A DNA stretch of 64,000 nucleotides from Nanobdellota archaeon (GCA_013329055.1 DUKY01000016.1:16851-80850), one strand, 5' to 3'. Shown: positions 1 through 10,628, counted from the first letter of the stretch. The notes: generated by a model from the letters alone, not told the origin. Numbers and translations: made by a program.

Positions 1-104
1 TGTTGTTTGATTAAGTCTTATTGTTGTTTCCATATACAATTGTATACAAAAGTAGATTTTATAAATATTTCGTTTAATTGAAATAAATAGTGAAGATTCA
101 TCAA

Positions 105-800
105 TTAACCTTTCTTTGTTAATGAAACAACTTTTGCTTCTTTATAAAATTCATATAATGGTCCGATAAATGCTCCTGTTAAAAAAATCCAGATAAAATC
201 TTCAATTGGAACTTTAAAAAAAGTTATACCTGATAAATTTTCAAAATACCAGGAAGCTTGTATCCAACCAGGAGTTATAAATTCCGGAATCAAATAAGCC
301 GGTACTGAAATAATTACCAATAATATTCCGGATATTAAAGAATTGAGGATTAAATCTTTTCGCTTGAACCAAATAAAAAAGATTAATATTAAAAAAGAAA
401 TAATCGCAGAATAAAAAGTATTTAATTTAAGGATATAAAGAGAAACAAAAAAGATTATGGCAAATACAAAAACCAAAAGAAGAATCTTGTTTGATTTTAA
501 TTTTTGTTTTAATTTTTTAAATTTCAGTTTTTTTCTAAAGAGAGTAATGTATATTACCGACGCAATTCCTGCAATTACAAATCCAAAAAGAAAATCTTCA
601 AGACTTATTGTTGTATTTGTAATTGTTTGAGGGTGCCACCAATCAAGGAAATAAATAAATCCGGTAAAAATCCCAATAATTCCGAATATTAAAGAAATTG
701 CCAGCATTTCTTTTCGCACATCTTTACGCAAATAAAAAAGAATTGACCAAAAAACAAGCAAAACTAAATCACCGATTAAATAACTATATTGATAAGTCAT
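105..800 (-). CDS. multi-TM protein resembling tandem lycopene-cyclase-type (CrtYc/Yd-like) domains
   Basis: 231 aa, many TM helices; two related motifs 'DWWHPQTITNTTISLEDFLFGFVIAG' and 'WYFENLSGITFFKVPIEDFIWIFLTG' resemble the W-F...G...PIEdFlf pattern of heterodimeric-type lycopene cyclase domains. Confidence 0.5.
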   Translation of the reverse strand: MTYQYSYLIGDLVLLVFWSILFYLRKDVRKEMLAISLIFGIIGIFTGFIYFLDWWHPQTITNTTISLEDFLFGFVIAGIASVIYITLFRKKLKFKKLKQKLKSNKILLLVFVFAIIFFVSLYILKLNTFYSAIISFLILIFFIWFKRKDLILNSLISGILLVIISVPAYLIPEFITPGWIQASWYFENLSGITFFKVPIEDFIWIFLTGAFIGPLYEFYKEAKVVSLTKKG

Positions 801-841
801 TTAAATAAAATGATTTTTTGATTTATAATCTTTTTTAAAAA

Positions 842-1333
842 TTATCCCATATGAATAATTTTTTTTGAATCATAAACAGGTTTTTTTCCAAAAACAGCTA
901 TACCATGATTATAAATTTCTTTTTTTCCTTCTTTTGCATGCCACTTTTTTTCTAATTCTTTATCTTCTAAAAAAGTTCTTTCAAATGAAGAGGGATCATC
1001 AAAAAATATTTTATTTTTATCATATCCAATAGCTACAACCCAATGAAACTCATTATAAGCACTCAGAAGAATTAAAACAGGTATTTTTTTATCAAGATAA
1101 TTTTGAATATCTTTGATAGTCATTCTTTTTGATTCATATTTTAATTTAAATTCATCTAATGTTTTGAGTATTCCTTTGATTGTAGTTCCTTTTTTTGGAT
1201 TAGTTTTTGCATCTTTCATTAAAATTTCTTCTCTTAATTCTATCCCATAATATACTAATACTGCCTGCAAAGCATTTGCTCCGCAATCATATTCATAAGT
1301 TTGCCTTAACTTTGGAAAATCTAAAAGTTTCAT
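842..1333 (-). CDS. C39-like cysteine peptidase domain protein
   Basis: 'QTYEYDCGANALQAVLVYYG' (Cys nucleophile) and 'FHWVVAIGYDKNKIFFDDP' (His/Asp) are C39-like motifs. Confidence 0.75.
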   Translation of the reverse strand: MKLLDFPKLRQTYEYDCGANALQAVLVYYGIELREEILMKDAKTNPKKGTTIKGILKTLDEFKLKYESKRMTIKDIQNYLDKKIPVLILLSAYNEFHWVVAIGYDKNKIFFDDPSSFERTFLEDKELEKKWHAKEGKKEIYNHGIAVFGKKPVYDSKKIIHMG

Positions 1334-1367
1334 ATTATTATAGATTATTTTATTATATAAATATTAT

Positions 1368-1537
1368 TTTTTAATGGGCTTTGTAGAAAGTAAAAAATAA
1401 TTTTTGAATTTTATACTAATTTCTTGGAAATTCAAATATTTTTAAGGGCGGGTCTTTTTGCTTTAGCAAAAATTTATAGAGGGGATTTATAAAATTTAAA
1501 AAACAAAAAATAAACTTTCTACAAAGCCTTTTTAATG
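1368..1537. mobile_element. MITE-like non-autonomous element (TIRs 1377-1391/1514-1528; TSD 1368-1376/1529-1537)
   Basis: perfect 15-bp inverted repeats GGCTTTGTAGAAAGT...ACTTTCTACAAAGCC bounded by perfect 9-bp direct repeat TTTTTAATG; no ORF inside. Confidence 0.88.
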
Positions 1538-1589
1538 TGATAAAAAGTTATATAAGCTTTTATTAACAATCTTTAATAAAGAGGATACA

Positions 1590-2807
1590 ATGATACAGGA
1601 TTATTTTTCACTTTCGTTTAAAAATTTAAAACATAGAGGAATTAGATCTTGGCTTACACTTTTAGGAATTTTTATCGGAATTATGGCAGTTGTTTCGTTA
1701 ATTACTCTCGGGAATGGGTTAAAAATGGCTGTTAATTCACAATTTGGAATAAGTTCTACACAAGTTTTAACAGTTCAGGCAGGAGGATTGAGTTATGCAG
1801 GTCCGCCAGGAACAGGAGTTTCAACGCCATTAACAATGGATGATTTAAGAGCTATAGAAAAAGTCAATAATGTTGAAAGAGTTATTCGAAGAAATATTGC
1901 TACGTCAAAATTAGAGTTTAATGAAAAGGTTACATTTAGCATTGCTCTTAATATTCCTGAAGGAGAAGACCGGAAATTTGTTTATGATCAATTAGAGATT
2001 GAAGCCGAAGAGGGTCGATTATTAAAAGATGGGGATACAAATAAAGTCTTTTTAGGGTATAATTTTTATGCAGATAAAGTTGGATTAGATAAACCTCTTA
2101 AAAGGGGGGATAAAATTTTAATTCAAGACGAGAATTTTGAAGTTGTTGGGATTGCAAAGAAAAAAGGAAGTTTCTTACTGGATAATGCAATTTATATGAA
2201 TGAAGAACCATTAAAAGAATTATTTGAATTTGGAGATGAAGTAGATATAATAGTTGTTTTAGTTAAAGATAAAGATCTTATGGATAAAACTAAAGAAGAT
2301 ATTGAGAAAGTTTTAAGACAGCAAAGGGATGTTAAGTTGGGAGAGGAAGATTTTGAAGTTTCTACTCCTGATGCTATGCTTTCAACAGTGAATAGTATTT
2401 TAGCGGGAATACAGGCATTTATTATTATTATTGCTTCTTTGTCGATTATTGTTGGTGCAATAGGGATTGTTAATACTATGACTACTTCAGTTTTAGAAAG
2501 AAAAAAAGAAATTGGGATAATGAAAGCTATTGGTGCAAAGAATGAGCAAATTTTCTTTCAATTTTTTATTGAGTCCGGATTTATGGGTTTAATTGGCGGG
2601 GCTATGGGTGCATTATTTGGAATAATTATTGGATATTTTGGAACAATGGGAATTAATAATTGGATTGGTGCAGAATCACAACCGGAAATAAGTTTTATTT
2701 TAATTGCTGTTTCTTTAATGGGTAGTTTCTTGATTGGTTCAATTGCGGGAATTACTCCGGCAATGCAGGCAGCAAGACAAAATCCTGTGGAGGCATTGAA
2801 AAGTTAA
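1590..2807 (+). CDS. MacB/FtsX-type ABC transporter permease
   Basis: N-terminal TM with 'RSWLTLLGIFIGIMAVVSLI', periplasmic-like MacB domain, C-terminal 'TSVLERKKEIGIMKAIGAKN'. Confidence 0.9.
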   Translation: MIQDYFSLSFKNLKHRGIRSWLTLLGIFIGIMAVVSLITLGNGLKMAVNSQFGISSTQVLTVQAGGLSYAGPPGTGVSTPLTMDDLRAIEKVNNVERVIRRNIATSKLEFNEKVTFSIALNIPEGEDRKFVYDQLEIEAEEGRLLKDGDTNKVFLGYNFYADKVGLDKPLKRGDKILIQDENFEVVGIAKKKGSFLLDNAIYMNEEPLKELFEFGDEVDIIVVLVKDKDLMDKTKEDIEKVLRQQRDVKLGEEDFEVSTPDAMLSTVNSILAGIQAFIIIIASLSIIVGAIGIVNTMTTSVLERKKEIGIMKAIGAKNEQIFFQFFIESGFMGLIGGAMGALFGIIIGYFGTMGINNWIGAESQPEISFILIAVSLMGSFLIGSIAGITPAMQAARQNPVEALKS

Positions 2808-2873
2808 AATGGAAAAATTAAATTTTTATCTTTTTCAAACACAAGATAGGGAAATTAAAGGAGTATTTGAAAA

Positions 2874-4082
2874 ATGTTTAGCATAGAAAATATAAAATAT
2901 TCTTTACGAAATATTAAACATAGAAAAACCAGAAGTATTTTAACAATTCTTTCAATTTTTATAGGAATTACTACAATATTTATTTTTATTAGTTTTGGCT
3001 GGGGGTTATATGCTTATATTCAGGATTTGTCTTCCAGTACTTCAGCAGATAAAATAATCATTCAACCTCGTGGAACAGGTGCTCCTGGATTAGATACAAC
3101 TTTTAAACTTACAGACGAGGATTTAGATGCAATTGAAAAAACTGCAGGAGTTTATGAAGTTACAGGGGCTTATTTTAAAGTCGCAGAGGTTCAGCAGGGA
3201 CATCAAAAGTTTTATACTTTTTTAGTGGGAATGGATCCTAAAAAACCAATGTTAATGGAAATTTCAAATATTGGAATTATTAAAGGAAGAGATTTACAAC
3301 CAAGAGAAACAGGAAGTGTTGCTTTAGGTTACAATTATTTAATTGAAGATAAAATTTTTCCTAATTCTTATGATATAAATGATAATATTGAAATAAATGG
3401 ACAAAAAGTTAAAATTGTTGGGTTTTACGAAGCTGTCGGAAGTCCGCAAGATGATGCACAGATTTATACTACTAATGAATTCATTGAAGAGTTATATCCA
3501 AATGATACAAATTCGTATGGTTGGGTTGTTGCAAGAGTAGATGTAAACAATATTGATAAAGTTATACAGGATGTTGAAAAAAATTTAAGAAAAGAAAGGG
3601 GACTTGAAGAGGGTAAAGAAGATTTTTTTGTTCAGTCTTTTGAAGATATGATAGATAGTTATGCCAGTGCATTAAATATTATTATTGGTTTTGTAATTTT
3701 AATTGCATTAATCTCGGTTGTTGTTTCAGCAGTTAATACTGCTAATACTATGATTACTTCAGTTTTGGAAAGAATTAAAGAAATTGGTATTATCAAATCA
3801 ATTGGTGCCAGAAATTCTGAGATTTTTACAATATTTTTATTTGAGTCAGGATTTTTGGGTTTTGTTGCGGGGGTTTTGGGAGTCTTACTTGGTTATATTA
3901 GTACATATATTGTCGGTAGAGTCTTAGAGTCATTAGGCTGGGGATTTTTAGCTCCGTACTATAATATTTACTTGTTTATAGGTTGCATATTATTTGCAAC
4001 AATTACCGGTGCAATTTCAGGGGTTTGGCCTGCAATGAATGCTTCAAAAATTAATCCGGTTGATGCTTTAAGATATGAATAA
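2874..4082 (+). CDS. MacB/FtsX-type ABC transporter permease (paralog of preceding gene)
   Basis: same architecture; 'ITSVLERIKEIGIIKSIGARN', C-terminal 'GVWPAMNASKINPVDALRYE'. Confidence 0.9.
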   Translation: MFSIENIKYSLRNIKHRKTRSILTILSIFIGITTIFIFISFGWGLYAYIQDLSSSTSADKIIIQPRGTGAPGLDTTFKLTDEDLDAIEKTAGVYEVTGAYFKVAEVQQGHQKFYTFLVGMDPKKPMLMEISNIGIIKGRDLQPRETGSVALGYNYLIEDKIFPNSYDINDNIEINGQKVKIVGFYEAVGSPQDDAQIYTTNEFIEELYPNDTNSYGWVVARVDVNNIDKVIQDVEKNLRKERGLEEGKEDFFVQSFEDMIDSYASALNIIIGFVILIALISVVVSAVNTANTMITSVLERIKEIGIIKSIGARNSEIFTIFLFESGFLGFVAGVLGVLLGYISTYIVGRVLESLGWGFLAPYYNIYLFIGCILFATITGAISGVWPAMNASKINPVDALRYE

Positions 4083-4086
4083 AAGT

Positions 4087-4653
4087 TTATTTTTCAAATG
4101 TATCAAGAAGAAAATTAATATTATTTTTGTATTTAATTTTTTTTGAAAAATCAGAATCCATTTCTCTTATAATAAAATTATCTATAAGTGGACTACTTCC
4201 CTGATAAAATGCTGTTGGTAGTTTATAATCATTTATTGAGGCAATTAATTCTGTTAATGTCCCAATTCCACCTGTAATTCCTATTACAGCTTCACTTCCT
4301 TTTACTTGCAATATATTTCTTATTGGATAATCTTGATTTGTATAAATGGGTGTATCAGGTTTTATTAAAACTTCTTCTCCAACTTCTTTCATTAATTTTA
4401 ATTTAGGATAATATCCAATAAATTCACGGCCATGATTTTGTTTGTATGCTTTTGCGACTAAACCTTGCATCCCTGAACTAGGTGATGCTATCAAGATATG
4501 CCCTCTTCGAGCAATAGACATGCCTAATTCTTGTGCTTGAGGGATATATTCCTTGACTTTTTCAGGATTCCAAGAGCCTACAACTAATATCTTCATAAAA
4601 TTCGAGAAGAGATAGTTATTTATAAATCTTAGTTTAATACAAAATAATCCCAA
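4087..4653 (-). CDS. SLOG/LOG-family (lysine decarboxylase-like, TIGR00725-like) protein; real start probably the internal MKILVVG
   Basis: 'VIGITGGIGTLTELIASINDYKLP' nucleotide-binding GGxGTxxE motif. Confidence 0.7.
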   Translation of the reverse strand: MGLFCIKLRFINNYLFSNFMKILVVGSWNPEKVKEYIPQAQELGMSIARRGHILIASPSSGMQGLVAKAYKQNHGREFIGYYPKLKLMKEVGEEVLIKPDTPIYTNQDYPIRNILQVKGSEAVIGITGGIGTLTELIASINDYKLPTAFYQGSSPLIDNFIIREMDSDFSKKIKYKNNINFLLDTFEK

Positions 4654-4661
4654 AAGAAAAC

Positions 4662-5516
4662 TTATTTATGTTTATGCAAATCTCTTTTCTTTTTTCTATT
4701 TCTATAAGCAAAGAAAATTAAAATTAAAATTACAGCTCCAATTAAATAATAAATATTATAAGAGTTTGTTTTTTCATCAGCTTTTCTTCCTTGAAAATAT
4801 GAAGAATCAAATAAAACTTCGCTTTCAACTATTCTTCTAACATTGATATTATCTGTATAAATGATATTTATCTTAATTATTCCATTTATAGGAGTTGCCT
4901 CAAATTCAGCAGTAGTATACTCATTTGAGTCTAAATCCCCTATAATATTTCGGTTTGATCCTTTTACGATAATATTATTTTGTTTTGGAACTTCAATTGT
5001 TATTGCTTCAACATCATTTTTTCCGATGTTTAATATCTCAAATGTAATTGTATTTGTAGTATAATCGTAATCTTTTACATGAACTTCAAAATCAACCCGT
5101 GGATCTTGCACATTTAACATAAATTGTTGTGTTTCATAGACTAAGTTTGATCCTTTCTTATATTGAACTTCAATAGGATTATCGCCATTTAATGCATTTG
5201 CATCAACTCTTACTTTATATGGTGCTGTCAAAAATGAACTATAATCTTTATTATAAATTCCGGACTGAAAAATAATTTTTGGTTCATCAGTTGGATCAAA
5301 TGAGATAGGATATTTATCCAGCAATTCAAATTCAACCTTTCCACATTCAGGATTTGAAACTCCATTTACCTGAAAGACTACTTTTACATAATCTCCGGGA
5401 ATTGCAGGATAAGGGTCCTGATTGATTAAAGAGATATCTAATTTACATGCTTCAGATGAAACAAATGTAAAACTAAAAAACATTATTAATAAATAAATTA
5501 ATACACTCTTTTTCAT
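4662..5516 (-). CDS. secreted/membrane-anchored protein with Ig/CARDB-like domains and C-terminal TM
   Basis: signal peptide 'LIYLLIMFFSFTFVSSEAC', C-terminal TM followed by RNRKKKRD. Confidence 0.55.
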   Translation of the reverse strand: MKKSVLIYLLIMFFSFTFVSSEACKLDISLINQDPYPAIPGDYVKVVFQVNGVSNPECGKVEFELLDKYPISFDPTDEPKIIFQSGIYNKDYSSFLTAPYKVRVDANALNGDNPIEVQYKKGSNLVYETQQFMLNVQDPRVDFEVHVKDYDYTTNTITFEILNIGKNDVEAITIEVPKQNNIIVKGSNRNIIGDLDSNEYTTAEFEATPINGIIKINIIYTDNINVRRIVESEVLFDSSYFQGRKADEKTNSYNIYYLIGAVILILIFFAYRNRKKKRDLHKHK

Positions 5517-5690
5517 ATAAGTTTAAGAGATTGATTATTTTTAAAACTATTTATTTATAATTTAAAATTAACTAATTTTTACAAGATCTTAACCAAAATT
5601 TATAAACAAGAAACGCCAAGTTTTATTAAAGATGGAATAATTCAAAATCAAACTGTGCCTTCGCACAGAAAACTATTAAAGATTTTGAAT

Positions 5691-5839
5691 ACAAAGAAAA
5701 TCTTGGAAAAAATTTTCTAGCATTTCCATTTCAGGAGAAATGAAAATACAAAGAAAATCTTGGAAAAAATTTTCTAGCATTTCCATTTCAGGAGAAATGA
5801 AAATACAAAGAAAATCCATAAAAAAGGAGAAATGAAAAT
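5691..5839. repeat. 57-bp tandem repeat (2 complete copies plus partial) containing two small inverted repeats
   Basis: 'acaaagaaaatcttggaaaaaattttctagcatttccatttcaggagaaatgaaaat' at 5691 and 5748, partial from 5805. Confidence 0.9.
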
Positions 5840-6613
5840 ATGAATAAAAGAGGGCAAATGACTATATTTTTAATTATTGGGATAATCCTTATTGCTATTG
5901 CAATAATTTTATTTTTTTTGAACAAACAAGATATTTTAAATCCAAATCAAATAGAGGTAGATAAAAAAGAATTTTTACAGACATGCATTGAAGAACGAAT
6001 TACAGAAACAGTTAATTTAATTGCAATACAAGGCGGATCAATTAATCCAACTTTAAAGAAAACATATGATTTAGAAGATGGACTTGGAAAGAAAAATATT
6101 TCAATATTATGTTATAATCAAAATTTTTACACGCCATGCATTAATCAGGAACCAATGCTGGTTAATCATGTTAGAGAGGAAATTGAAAAAAATATTAGTC
6201 AAGATGTTAAACAATGTTTTGATGATTTGGTTATAAGTTTAAATAAAAAAGGATTTGAAACAAGTGCATTATACAAGGGTTTTGAAATTAAATTACAACC
6301 TGATAAAGTTATTTTAGAGATTTATGGAGAGATTACAACTACCAGAACAGATGAAACTAAAAAGGAAAAAGATTTTGAAATTATAGTTAAAAGCAAGTTC
6401 TATAATTTAATAATTGTTGCTCAAGAAATACTCAGCCAAGAAGCAAGATTCTGTCATTTTGAAAATCTTGGTTATATGTTATTTTATAAAAATTTTAATA
6501 TTGATAAATTCAAAACAGGAGATTTTTATACATTTTATACTGTAGAAGACAGAGACAGCCAAGAAAAATTCAGGTTTGCAATAAGGGGGTGTGCAATTCC
6601 TCCGGGAATATAA
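5840..6613 (+). CDS. small protein with N-terminal 'KRGQMTIF' TM anchor (copy 1 of triplicated operon)
   Basis: 'MNKRGQMTIFLIIGIILIAIAIILFFL'; paralogous to 11306-12103 and 16617-17411 (shared 'E..LQTCIEE', 'LCYNQNFYTPCINQEPML', 'GCAIPPGI'). Confidence 0.75.
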   Translation: MNKRGQMTIFLIIGIILIAIAIILFFLNKQDILNPNQIEVDKKEFLQTCIEERITETVNLIAIQGGSINPTLKKTYDLEDGLGKKNISILCYNQNFYTPCINQEPMLVNHVREEIEKNISQDVKQCFDDLVISLNKKGFETSALYKGFEIKLQPDKVILEIYGEITTTRTDETKKEKDFEIIVKSKFYNLIIVAQEILSQEARFCHFENLGYMLFYKNFNIDKFKTGDFYTFYTVEDRDSQEKFRFAIRGCAIPPGI

Positions 6614-6617
6614 AGAG

Positions 6618-9600
6618 ATGGTAAAACATAATCAAAAAATTAATTTAATGTTAATTGTATTTTTTCAAATAATTTTAATATTAAATATGACTTTTGCAGA
6701 AAGTTATTTTTTACATCAAGCAGACCAAATAACAGAGAATATAATTAGTGATAAAAATGACAAAGATTTATCGGATTTAATTTCAAAATTTTTAATTGAT
6801 TTTTTAATTATAAAACAAATTGGAACAGTTTCTGCAATTGGCTGGAGTTGTTGCCCTGAAACAATTATAGGTGCAAAATGCCAAGAACTTGCAAGTGTTG
6901 ATACTGAAAGCTGTGCTGTTGAGATGATTCCTTCTAAATGTGAAGAATTTTCAGATTGCCAACTTGGTTGCTGTGTTGATGAAATTGAAGGGCTTTGCAG
7001 TACAAAAACTCCTAAATCAATTTGTAAAAGGGATAATGGTACTTGGAGTGAAGATGAAAATTGCTTGATTCAAGAATGCCAAAAAGGATGCTGTATGTTA
7101 GGGGAAGAAGCTTCATTTGTTACTGAAACCAGATGTGAACAGCTTTCGGATATCTCCGGAACACAAAAAGATTTCCGAGATATAAATAATGAAGTGGATT
7201 GTCTTATGCAAAAAGTAAGTTCTAAGTTAGGAGCCTGTGTATTGGATTTTGAACCAATAATGAATCGTACTAATAAAACTAATTCATCTATTACAGGAGC
7301 AATAATCTCTAATTCAACAAATAATAGAACAAGCACAAATTTTACTGATGATGAAACTTGCAGGATTGTTACAGAAAGCGAATGCTACGAAATGGGGGGA
7401 ACATTTGCCGGGGGTTATTTATGTTCACACCCTGATTTAAATACCGGATGCAAAAGACAAACAACAATTAATTGTGTTGATTCAAGTGATGAAATTTTCT
7501 GGTTTGATTCTTGCGGTAATAAAGAAAACATTTATTCTTCAGACAGGGATGCTTCATGGAATGGAGGGATGATGATGAGTAAAGAAAAAAGTTGCAATCC
7601 AGATGTATCAAATGCAAATTCAAAGGATTGTGGGAATTGCAATTATTTTTTAGGAAGTATTTGTCAAGAGAGTAAAAACCCTAAGGTAAAAGATGGAAAT
7701 TTTATCTGCAAAGATATGGATTGCATTGATGAAGATGGAACTAAAAGAAAAAACGGAGAGAGCTGGTGCATATATGATTCTTATATTGGAGACGGAAAAG
7801 ATACTGTTGGAAGCAGACACTGGAAAAGAATGTGCATTGATGGAGAGATAAAAGTAGAACCTTGTGCAGATTATAGAGGAGAAATTTGTGTTCAGGCAAA
7901 AAATGAAGAAGGCGAATCGTTTTCATATGCAGCATGTGTTGTGAATGAAGCACTTGCATGTATTTTAGAGTATAATTCTTTAGAAACAGAAGAAGAACGG
8001 GATGCAAAGTGTTTAGAGAATAAAGATTGCATGATTAAAGAAGTTAAAGTGAGTAAAGACTTTACTTATGATATCTGTACTTCGAGATATCCTAAAGGAT
8101 TTGATTTAGTAGAAACTGAAAAGGGTAAAACTCAAGAGAGATTATGTGATATCGGTTCACAAAATTGCACAGTTTTATTAAAGAAAGGTTGGTTTAAAAG
8201 TGATTATACTTGTGAAAAAAATTGTGAATGCAAAACTAAATTATTTACTCAACAATTAAATGATGTTTGTATTTCCCTTGGAGACTGCGGTTCTTATATT
8301 AATTTTGTAGGAGACGGGAGCGATAATATTATTGTTAAAAATACTGAAAAGATTTCTTGGAGAGATTATATCGGTTTTGCTGAACCTGTAAAAGGTCAAT
8401 TTGCTGAACCAAAAAAGAATCGAGGACCAATGGGAGGAGAATCTAATGGAACAGACAGAAAAAGCAATGTTAAAGGGGATGATTTAAGTGGTCTTGATAT
8501 GCTTGGAACTATTGCTGGGGGTCTTGGGACATTAGTGGGAGGGGCACAATATTTATATGGGGGAGAGATACTTTATGCTTCAGGATATGGTTTTTTTGCT
8601 GCAGAGGGAGCTAGTGCAGGAGTTGGAGTTACACCAGTATTTGCTTCTTTTGGAGCAGCAGCAGCAGGTTTTGCAATTGGTTCAATAATTGGTTCTTATT
8701 GGGCTAAATCAATTGGAGCTACTAAAGAAACTGCAATGATTATGGCAATTTCCGGAGGGGTTGCAGGAGCTGCAATAGGTTATGCTTTAGTACAAGCATC
8801 AATTTCTACTTTCAACATTTATGTTATTGTTATAGCAATAATTATTATGATAATTGCTGCACTTTTTGGACCTAGATATAAAACTGAAAAAGTTACTTTC
8901 AAATGCCAGCAATGGTCTGCACCTACAGGAGGAGAAAATTGTGAAAAATGCAATGAAGACCCATTAAAACCATGTTCGGCATATAGATGCAGTTCACTTG
9001 GACAAGCTTGTCAACTTATGGAAAATGATACTAAAAACCCGATTTGCATTGGAAGTGATGATGATGGTAAACCCCCGATTATATTTCCATTAAATACATC
9101 AGAAGGATATAAATTCTTTGAGAAAACAAATGATGGAGTAAAGATACGAACAGATAATCAAAAATGCATTCCTGAATTTACAATGTTTGATTTTTCTTTA
9201 GGAACTGATGAACTTGCTCAATGTAAGTATAGTTTTGAAAAAACAAAAGATTATGAAGAGATGACTGAAACATTCTTGGAATCAAATTCATATTCAATGA
9301 ATCATTCAACATCGTTTATGATGCCAAGTATTCAAAGTTTAGAAAATGATATTAATGACACAGAAATTACTGTTATTCAAGATTTAAAGGAAACATATGC
9401 TAAATTAAATTTATATGTTCGTTGCCAAGATGTATATGGTAATAAAAATGTTAGAGAATATATTGTTAATCTTTGCATTAATGACGGACCTGATTTAACT
9501 GCTCCATACATTAAACAGATGGATCCAAAAAATGGAGGCAACATTAAATTTAATTCTACACAAGCACAAATTACTGCTTATGTTAATGAACCTGCAGATT

Positions 9601-10628
9601 GTAAATATGATACCATCCCGAAAAAAGCATATGAACAAATGAATAACTCGATGCAATGCAATACTCAATTAGATGGTTCTGGTTTATATGGCTGGCCATG
9701 TCAGGCGACATTTAGTAATTTAAAACCTGGTGCAAATAAATTTTATCTAAAATGCAAAGACCAGCCTTGGTTAAATGAATCAAATACTTCAAGAAATGCT
9801 AATACAGAAGATTATATTTATACTTTAAATGTTGCTGAAAAAAAGTTTAATATTTCTTCTATTTCTCCTCAGGGTATAATTAAAAATGGTTTTGCTCCTT
9901 CACAGGTTAATTTAGAAGTTCAAACAATTGGCGGGGTAGAAAATGGCAAGGGAACATGCGAATATAGTTTTACACAAAATGGTGAATATTATCAATTCTT
10001 TTCTACATTTAGTGCCAAACATAAACAAACATTTGAATTAATGGGAGGAAATTATACTATTTATGTTAAATGCGAAGATGAAACAAATGATCAAGATAGC
10101 AGAATATCACAATTTGATTTACAGATTGATTCAACACCTCCGGTTGTAATAAATTATACTGAAGGAGAAAAAATTGAATTTTATACTGATGAAGATGCTG
10201 AATGTTATTATCATCCTTCTAAATGTAATTTTGATTTTGAAAATGGCACTTTAATCAGTACTAAATTTACAACAGAACATCAAATTACATTTGACCCTAG
10301 CATAACATATCATATTAAATGCACAGATGTGTGGAAAAATACTAATCCTGATTGTGCAATTATTTTGAATGCTCCGGATTTAGACCTTCCAATGATTGTC
10401 AGGGCTTATAATTCAAATTCTGAATTGAAGATTATGACTGATAAGATTTCTAAATGTTATTATGATTTTGAAACTTGTTTATTTAATCCGGTTAATGCTC
10501 CGTCTATGACTGCAGATTTGACAAAAGAGCATACAGTTAATTGGATTCCCGGAAAAGTTTATCATATTAAGTGTGCAGATGCCTGGGGCAATTTTCCAAT
10601 TGATTGCACACGAAAAATTTCGATGTAA
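6618..10628 (+). CDS. giant Cys-rich secreted surface protein, copy 1 (ORF track starts at 6591; ATG 6618 is a better start)
   Basis: signal/TM N-terminus; many Cys pairs (SCCPET, QLGCCVDE, QKGCCMLG); aligns along its length with 12105-15944 except in a central region. Confidence 0.8.
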   Translation: MVKHNQKINLMLIVFFQIILILNMTFAESYFLHQADQITENIISDKNDKDLSDLISKFLIDFLIIKQIGTVSAIGWSCCPETIIGAKCQELASVDTESCAVEMIPSKCEEFSDCQLGCCVDEIEGLCSTKTPKSICKRDNGTWSEDENCLIQECQKGCCMLGEEASFVTETRCEQLSDISGTQKDFRDINNEVDCLMQKVSSKLGACVLDFEPIMNRTNKTNSSITGAIISNSTNNRTSTNFTDDETCRIVTESECYEMGGTFAGGYLCSHPDLNTGCKRQTTINCVDSSDEIFWFDSCGNKENIYSSDRDASWNGGMMMSKEKSCNPDVSNANSKDCGNCNYFLGSICQESKNPKVKDGNFICKDMDCIDEDGTKRKNGESWCIYDSYIGDGKDTVGSRHWKRMCIDGEIKVEPCADYRGEICVQAKNEEGESFSYAACVVNEALACILEYNSLETEEERDAKCLENKDCMIKEVKVSKDFTYDICTSRYPKGFDLVETEKGKTQERLCDIGSQNCTVLLKKGWFKSDYTCEKNCECKTKLFTQQLNDVCISLGDCGSYINFVGDGSDNIIVKNTEKISWRDYIGFAEPVKGQFAEPKKNRGPMGGESNGTDRKSNVKGDDLSGLDMLGTIAGGLGTLVGGAQYLYGGEILYASGYGFFAAEGASAGVGVTPVFASFGAAAAGFAIGSIIGSYWAKSIGATKETAMIMAISGGVAGAAIGYALVQASISTFNIYVIVIAIIIMIIAALFGPRYKTEKVTFKCQQWSAPTGGENCEKCNEDPLKPCSAYRCSSLGQACQLMENDTKNPICIGSDDDGKPPIIFPLNTSEGYKFFEKTNDGVKIRTDNQKCIPEFTMFDFSLGTDELAQCKYSFEKTKDYEEMTETFLESNSYSMNHSTSFMMPSIQSLENDINDTEITVIQDLKETYAKLNLYVRCQDVYGNKNVREYIVNLCINDGPDLTAPYIKQMDPKNGGNIKFNSTQAQITAYVNEPADCKYDTIPKKAYEQMNNSMQCNTQLDGSGLYGWPCQATFSNLKPGANKFYLKCKDQPWLNESNTSRNANTEDYIYTLNVAEKKFNISSISPQGIIKNGFAPSQVNLEVQTIGGVENGKGTCEYSFTQNGEYYQFFSTFSAKHKQTFELMGGNYTIYVKCEDETNDQDSRISQFDLQIDSTPPVVINYTEGEKIEFYTDEDAECYYHPSKCNFDFENGTLISTKFTTEHQITFDPSITYHIKCTDVWKNTNPDCAIILNAPDLDLPMIVRAYNSNSELKIMTDKISKCYYDFETCLFNPVNAPSMTADLTKEHTVNWIPGKVYHIKCADAWGNFPIDCTRKISM

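Noticed and set aside
1590-4082. Complete ABC exporter operon
   Set aside because: Two permeases are clear, but no ATP-binding subunit gene is found in the neighbourhood.
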